Source: CALAZP01 sp041164265
GTDB taxonomy: Bacteria; Bacteroidota; Bacteroidia; Chitinophagales; Saprospiraceae
Direction of reading: 5' to 3'
Length of the DNA: 8,233 nucleotides
NCBI GenBank assembly: GCA_041164265.1
Contig: JBEAPR010000071.1
Span: 1 to 8,233 of the forward strand
Part shown: positions 5,363 to 8,233 of the stretch, piece after piece
Layout of the letters: each line of letters opens with the position of its first letter
How positions within the stretch are numbered: position 1 is the stretch's first letter
Notes under the pieces: model-generated
What the model was told of the DNA's origin: nothing
The model's input: the letters and a program-made list of their open reading frames with translations, nothing else
Databases searched by the model: none
Position numbers and translations under genes: made by a program

Positions 5363-7975
5363 ATGCACACTTCCAGAAACCTCTTGACGATCTCCATTCA
5401 CCAATTCTAAAATAGCTGTGTAAAGATAAAGTCCGGGTAATTGAATCCCTCCATCCCAAATAGATATTTCGGGTTCTATTGCCTTTTGACTCACATAGTA
5501 AACTCGATTGCCCCAACGGTCAAAAATAGCTACGTCTACTATTTTTTGTACCTGCCGTTTATCCACAAAAAACACCCAATTATCATTAATGGCATCTCCA
5601 TTAGGAGAAAATGCATTTGGAATAAAAAAGGTAGGGTTGGGCACTACCCTAATGGACCCATTTTGAGTTTGCTGACATCCAAAAATATCAGTTATGGTCA
5701 ATTCATAGTCGGTACTTTGAACTCCAATAAAATTGGGAGATGGACAATTAAAACAAGAAAATTGATCGGGTGGGCTCCAAGAAAGCTGGTCTAATAAATT
5801 ATAAGGAATAAAATATTCCGGGGATAAGTTTAATGGTTTTCCGATATCAATAGTGAAATCACCCAAAGAATCTGAATAAGCCTGGTTTTGAAAAGGCATT
5901 ACAAATTTAAAAGCAGCCCTACAATTGTTTTGATCTGCTATGGTTAAAGATACACTATCGCCCGGATTCAACTGAGAAAAGAAAATTTCATCCTCAAAAT
6001 TTTCCTCATCTGAACTATATTGATAGGGAGGAAAACCTCCAGAAATATTGAGCGGAATGTCTTGAGGCAAACAAGGTTCAAATGCAACCTGAATGGCAGA
6101 ATAATTATATAACCCTATATTTTCTTCCTTTATACATCCATTAAAATCTGTTACTGTTACTTGATATTGACCCGCTGGAAGTGCTGGTCTTTGAGCTGAC
6201 TGATTCCCATCATCCCATTGGAAAAAATAAGGAGCTGTCCCCCCTGCTGGTTGAAGGGTAATCGTTCCATCACTGCCTGCACTACAAGCTGGTTCTACAA
6301 TAGAAGCGCCCAGATCTATTTGAGAAACGCGGTGGTCTACAGATCCCATAACCACTCCGGAACATATCTGGTCTCCAAATTCCTCTATCGTATATATTCC
6401 TTCTTTTTTGGAATAGAAAGGAAAAATTTGATTGTTGACGTTAAAAAATGAGTCTCCTGGGATCCCATTGACATATTGATGGAAGTAAAAAGGCGGATTA
6501 CCTTGTAATTGCAATTCAAAAAGTAAAGAATCTCCTTCGCAGGTTGTTCCTCCTCCCACTAATTGCGCTGAAGGTGGATCGATGGTAGTCAGTTGAACTT
6601 CTACAGAATCCCATTGGCCACAATTATCGTCTATGCGGACTTGGAAGGAAGTATCTTGATTGAGGAAAATCCCCAATTGAAGAGCATTGGTTTGTCCTAG
6701 ATAACTATAGGTAAATGGGGGACTGCCTCCCTTTAAGCCCACATCTATTTCGGTCAAGACATTTCGACAAACAAGCGTATCTACTGGAAAGGCCTCAAAT
6801 GGTTGTAATTCTGTAATGACCAATTCTGCACCAGACTTCAAACAATTACAACCATAATTCAATTCTAAAATTAACTTCCTATCCGCATTTTGGTTTGGGT
6901 TATCATAAGTAATGACCGGTAATCTATAGCTGCTTACCCCTGCAGGAATAATAAGGGTGTCTGGTAACGCTTCATAATCTATTCCCTCAATAGCGGTAGA
7001 ACTCTGAGATATTTTTACTGGAAGCACCATTTCATTAATCAATCGATCTGGATTGGTTCTTTCGAAAATAAAAAAGGATTCTCCACACCCCTCTTGTACC
7101 GTAGTATTCCTTATAGGAGCTTCAACGGTAATATCAACTTCTCCTCCCAAACTAAAACTTTTGGCTTCCAGAAAGACTGCCGAATCGAATAAATGATCAC
7201 CCACATCTGCAACAACTAATTTAATTTTATACCGCTCACATGGCACTACCCGAATGACCGTGTTTAAGACCGTGGTAAAACCATCGTATTCAATATATCC
7301 CCAAAGAGGTTTTGGGGTGAAAAGAATTCCGCATCTGGAATCATCCCCAGCCAAATGATTGGAAACATAGAAATTTTCATTCTTCAAATGGTTGATATTA
7401 TTAATGCTCACATAGTCTTCGGTATTAGCCAAAACAGCGGCATTAATCGCATTGTCTTCAAATTCACCATCCAAACCCGGACCACTTACAAAAAAACCAA
7501 ATACGTCATTAAATTGTGAGTTGACATACTCACAATACTCTTCAGAAGCAAAGACATATCTAAAAGTCACATACTTTTCTACAGGAACAAACTCAAAGCT
7601 AAGTCCTACTACATCGTAAACGCGCGTGTCAGATAATTGCTCCAAATCGGCATCTCCCGTTTTGTCATTAAAATCCCCTTGCGCATCAGGGACATCATTG
7701 GGACCCATAGCCGTACTCACCCTACCTGTGGACAAAATAACTCCCCTGCTCATCCCCAAAATATGCTCAGCATTTTCAAAATATCCTATCCCCTTTGGAT
7801 TTCCAATAGCTTGGATATTTTCTACTTCGGCACATCCTCCTTTCAAAAAAATATCATTAACCAATTGCGTTTCGGTATAATTATTGTTGGTTAGTATTCC
7901 ATCATAGGGTTGCCCCCCACCCTGTTGAGCATGGATTTTTAGTGAAATCAATAAAATTATACAGACATACCGCAT
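5351..7975 (-). CDS. Choice-of-anchor L domain protein with Ig/SprB-like modules and T9SS type B sorting domain
   Basis: This 874-residue secreted surface or extracellular protein is probably adhesive; its function is inferred from architecture. Residues 1-16 are a signal peptide (CIILLISLKIHA, then QQGGG). The ATG at 7975 is firm, because an in-frame TGA lies 21 nt upstream with no other start codon between. Residues about 30-278 form a choice-of-anchor L domain: LSTGRVSTAMGPN, VVGLSFEFVP, YVFASEEYCEYV (140-151), FGFFVSGPG (159-167) and KIKLVVADVGDHLFDSAVFLE. Residues about 280-390 resemble a Calx-beta domain (STAIEGIDYEALPDTLIIPAG). Residues about 395-775 hold five Cys-bracketed Ig/PKD/SprB-like modules; the third (GSDGTITLQPAGGTAPYFFQW) is a clear SprB repeat. 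Residues about 780-874 are a gliding-motility-type C-terminal domain (CHU_C, TIGR04131): IPNAFSPNGDAINDNW, IFDRWGNRVY, IWDGG, GLYLYT. That domain directs export by T9SS and surface attachment or release. The mature chain has 18 Cys, suggesting disulfides. It has no T9SS genes beside it. Confidence 0.93.
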   Translation of the reverse strand: MRYVCIILLISLKIHAQQGGGQPYDGILTNNNYTETQLVNDIFLKGGCAEVENIQAIGNPKGIGYFENAEHILGMSRGVILSTGRVSTAMGPNDVPDAQGDFNDKTGDADLEQLSDTRVYDVVGLSFEFVPVEKYVTFRYVFASEEYCEYVNSQFNDVFGFFVSGPGLDGEFEDNAINAAVLANTEDYVSINNINHLKNENFYVSNHLAGDDSRCGILFTPKPLWGYIEYDGFTTVLNTVIRVVPCERYKIKLVVADVGDHLFDSAVFLEAKSFSLGGEVDITVEAPIRNTTVQEGCGESFFIFERTNPDRLINEMVLPVKISQSSTAIEGIDYEALPDTLIIPAGVSSYRLPVITYDNPNQNADRKLILELNYGCNCLKSGAELVITELQPFEAFPVDTLVCRNVLTEIDVGLKGGSPPFTYSYLGQTNALQLGIFLNQDTSFQVRIDDNCGQWDSVEVQLTTIDPPSAQLVGGGTTCEGDSLLFELQLQGNPPFYFHQYVNGIPGDSFFNVNNQIFPFYSKKEGIYTIEEFGDQICSGVVMGSVDHRVSQIDLGASIVEPACSAGSDGTITLQPAGGTAPYFFQWDDGNQSAQRPALPAGQYQVTVTDFNGCIKEENIGLYNYSAIQVAFEPCLPQDIPLNISGGFPPYQYSSDEENFEDEIFFSQLNPGDSVSLTIADQNNCRAAFKFVMPFQNQAYSDSLGDFTIDIGKPLNLSPEYFIPYNLLDQLSWSPPDQFSCFNCPSPNFIGVQSTDYELTITDIFGCQQTQNGSIRVVPNPTFFIPNAFSPNGDAINDNWVFFVDKRQVQKIVDVAIFDRWGNRVYYVSQKAIEPEISIWDGGIQLPGLYLYTAILELVNGDRQEVSGSVHLIK
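5651..6793 (-). repeat. Five tandem Cys-bracketed Ig/SprB-like modules
   Basis: Residues about 395-775 of the T9SS protein contain five diverged modules. Each opens with a Cys and ends in a beta strand of the form (V/L)T(I/V)xDxxxC. The Cys pairs are 403/452, 479/538, 564/614, 635/685 and 741 or 744/767. The closing strands read QVRIDDNC, IEEFGDQIC, VTVTDFNGC, LTIADQNNC and LTITDIFGC. Four of the modules also have a central GGxPP/NPPF/GGTAPY-type turn before an aromatic strand. The copies are too diverged to be recent duplications at DNA level. Pairwise disulfides within modules are inferred, not shown. Confidence 0.7.
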
Positions 7976-7988
7976 GAGTATGGATTGT

Positions 7989-7995
7989 TCCTTTC
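7989..7995 (-). promoter_or_regulatory. Shine-Dalgarno-like GAAAGGA upstream of the T9SS protein
   Basis: On the minus strand GAAAGGA lies 13 nt before the ATG at 7975. It is complementary to the usual 16S 3' end (part of AGAAAGGAGG). The other genes here show no such site, as is normal for Bacteroidota. The spacing is long, and AAAGG can also pair with CCTTT just 5' of it (stem arms 7990-7994 and 7999-8003, 4-nt loop), so its use is doubtful. Confidence 0.25.
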
Positions 7996-8040
7996 AAAAA
8001 AGGATAATTATATTTAAAAAATCTAAATTTGTTTCAAAAA
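7992..8040. repeat. Direct repeat TTTCAAAAA in the divergent gap
   Basis: TTTCAAAAA occurs at 7992-8000 and 8032-8040, exactly 40 bp apart, in the 67-bp gap between the T9SS protein gene and the partial exported-protein gene. Spacing near four helical turns would suit a regulator pair. The sequence is low-complexity and AT-rich, so chance is a serious alternative. Confidence 0.25.
8024..8031 (+). promoter_or_regulatory. Possible -7 element for the partial exported-protein gene
   Basis: TAAATTTG fully matches the Bacteroidota -7 consensus TAnnTTTG and ends 11 nt before the ATG at 8043, implying a very short leader. No convincing TTG/TTTG -33 element lies about 20 nt upstream, where the sequence is A-rich (AAAAAGGATA). 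Confidence 0.35.
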
Positions 8041-8042
8041 TA
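8035..8042 (-). promoter_or_regulatory. Possible -7 element for the T9SS protein gene
   Basis: On the minus strand this reads TATTTTTG, a full match to TAnnTTTG. It lies 59 nt upstream of the ATG at 7975, which would give a leader of roughly 50 nt. It abuts the start codon of the divergent gene at 8043, and its -33 region would fall inside that gene's coding sequence, where no TTTG is seen at the usual spacing. Confidence 0.25.
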
Positions 8043-8233
8043 ATGCAAGCTTACGTCAGGCTTTTCATCCTATTGGTTATTATCGGGTGCTCTTTAAACT
8101 CATTAGAGGCGCAAACTGGATTAAAGTGCCTACAAAACTTAACCATATCTACTAATAATGGTGAAACAATCAGCACTAAATGTAGTTCATCTGATGGAAT
8201 TGATTCTGAGATAGTTAGGTTTAGAACCAATAC
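8043..8233 (+). CDS. Exported protein or lipoprotein of unknown function, N-terminal part
   Basis: An open frame starts at the ATG at 8043 and runs off the window end (63 full codons plus two bases). The N-terminus is a clear export signal: MQAYVRLFILLVIIGCS. It can be read as a lipoprotein signal, with lipobox IIGC and Cys16 as lipidated residue, or as a signal peptidase I site after SLEA (residues 20-23), giving a mature start QTGLKC. The visible mature part has Cys29 and Cys47, and the pattern LTISTNNGETISTKCSSSDG followed by a strand EIVRFRTN. It vaguely recalls modules in large Bacteroidota surface proteins, where an 'ISTxNG' strand precedes a 'C..(D)DG..D' turn. That resemblance is from memory and weak. 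The gene is divergent from the T9SS protein across 67 nt. It has no Shine-Dalgarno sequence, and an A-rich stretch precedes the ATG, as for the other genes. Length, domain content and any T9SS signal cannot be judged. Confidence 0.65.
   Translation, partial: MQAYVRLFILLVIIGCSLNSLEAQTGLKCLQNLTISTNNGETISTKCSSSDGIDSEIVRFRTN

Noticed and set aside
5441..5794. 117-codon open frame on the + strand
   Set aside because: It lies wholly antisense to the T9SS type B domain and adjacent module, whose motifs are unmistakable, and its translation has no recognisable domain.
7626..7894. Two overlapping + strand open frames of 84 and 85 codons
   Set aside because: Both are antisense to the choice-of-anchor L domain; overlapping open frames in two phases reflect codon bias of the real gene.
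1..8233. CRISPR array, tRNA/rRNA, insertion sequence, phage or defence genes
   Set aside because: Every long stretch is accounted for by coding sequence with ordinary chromosomal families; no repeat-spacer pattern, transposase motif or cloverleaf was seen on either strand.

Overview
The window looks like chromosomal DNA from a marine or environmental Bacteroidota, most like the Saprospiria (Saprospiraceae/Lewinella type). The reasons are a type B type-IX-secretion (T9SS) sorting domain at the end of a large choice-of-anchor L surface protein, a TonB-dependent receptor with an N-terminal carboxypeptidase-regulatory-like domain, almost no Shine-Dalgarno sequences, several TAnnTTTG-type -7 elements, moderate AT richness and very short intergenic gaps. 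This placement is inferred from gene content, not from a marker gene.

Layout, left to right: (1) the C-terminal end of an RND/HlyD-type periplasmic adaptor (+, 5' end outside the window); (2) a TIGR04282/DUF2064 nucleotidyltransferase-fold glycosyltransferase-like protein (+), starting at a TTG inside the adaptor gene; (3) a small secreted beta-rich protein of unknown function (-); (4) a BrxA/BrxB-type bacilliredoxin (+); (5) an outer-membrane TonB-dependent receptor (-); (6) an aldose 1-epimerase family protein (+); (7) an 874-residue secreted multidomain adhesin-like protein (choice-of-anchor L, Calx-beta-like region, five Cys-bracketed Ig/SprB-like modules, T9SS type B signal) (-); (8) the first 63 codons of another exported protein or lipoprotein (+), cut by the window end.

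After the first pair, every gene is on the opposite strand from its neighbour. All three convergent junctions overlap (4, 4 and 12 nt), and all three divergent gaps are short (38, 52 and 67 nt). No gap exceeds 300 bases, and I see no tRNA, rRNA, insertion sequence, CRISPR array or origin. Apart from the first pair, the genes cannot share operons in the usual sense. Any coordination would come from the divergent promoter regions or from antisense overlap of transcripts.

I found no convincing new multi-gene system. The most interesting local items are an imperfect inverted repeat that would place the start codon of the TonB receptor in a hairpin loop, the run of overlapping convergent gene ends, the regular cysteine-bracketed module array in the T9SS protein, and the partial exported protein at the right edge.
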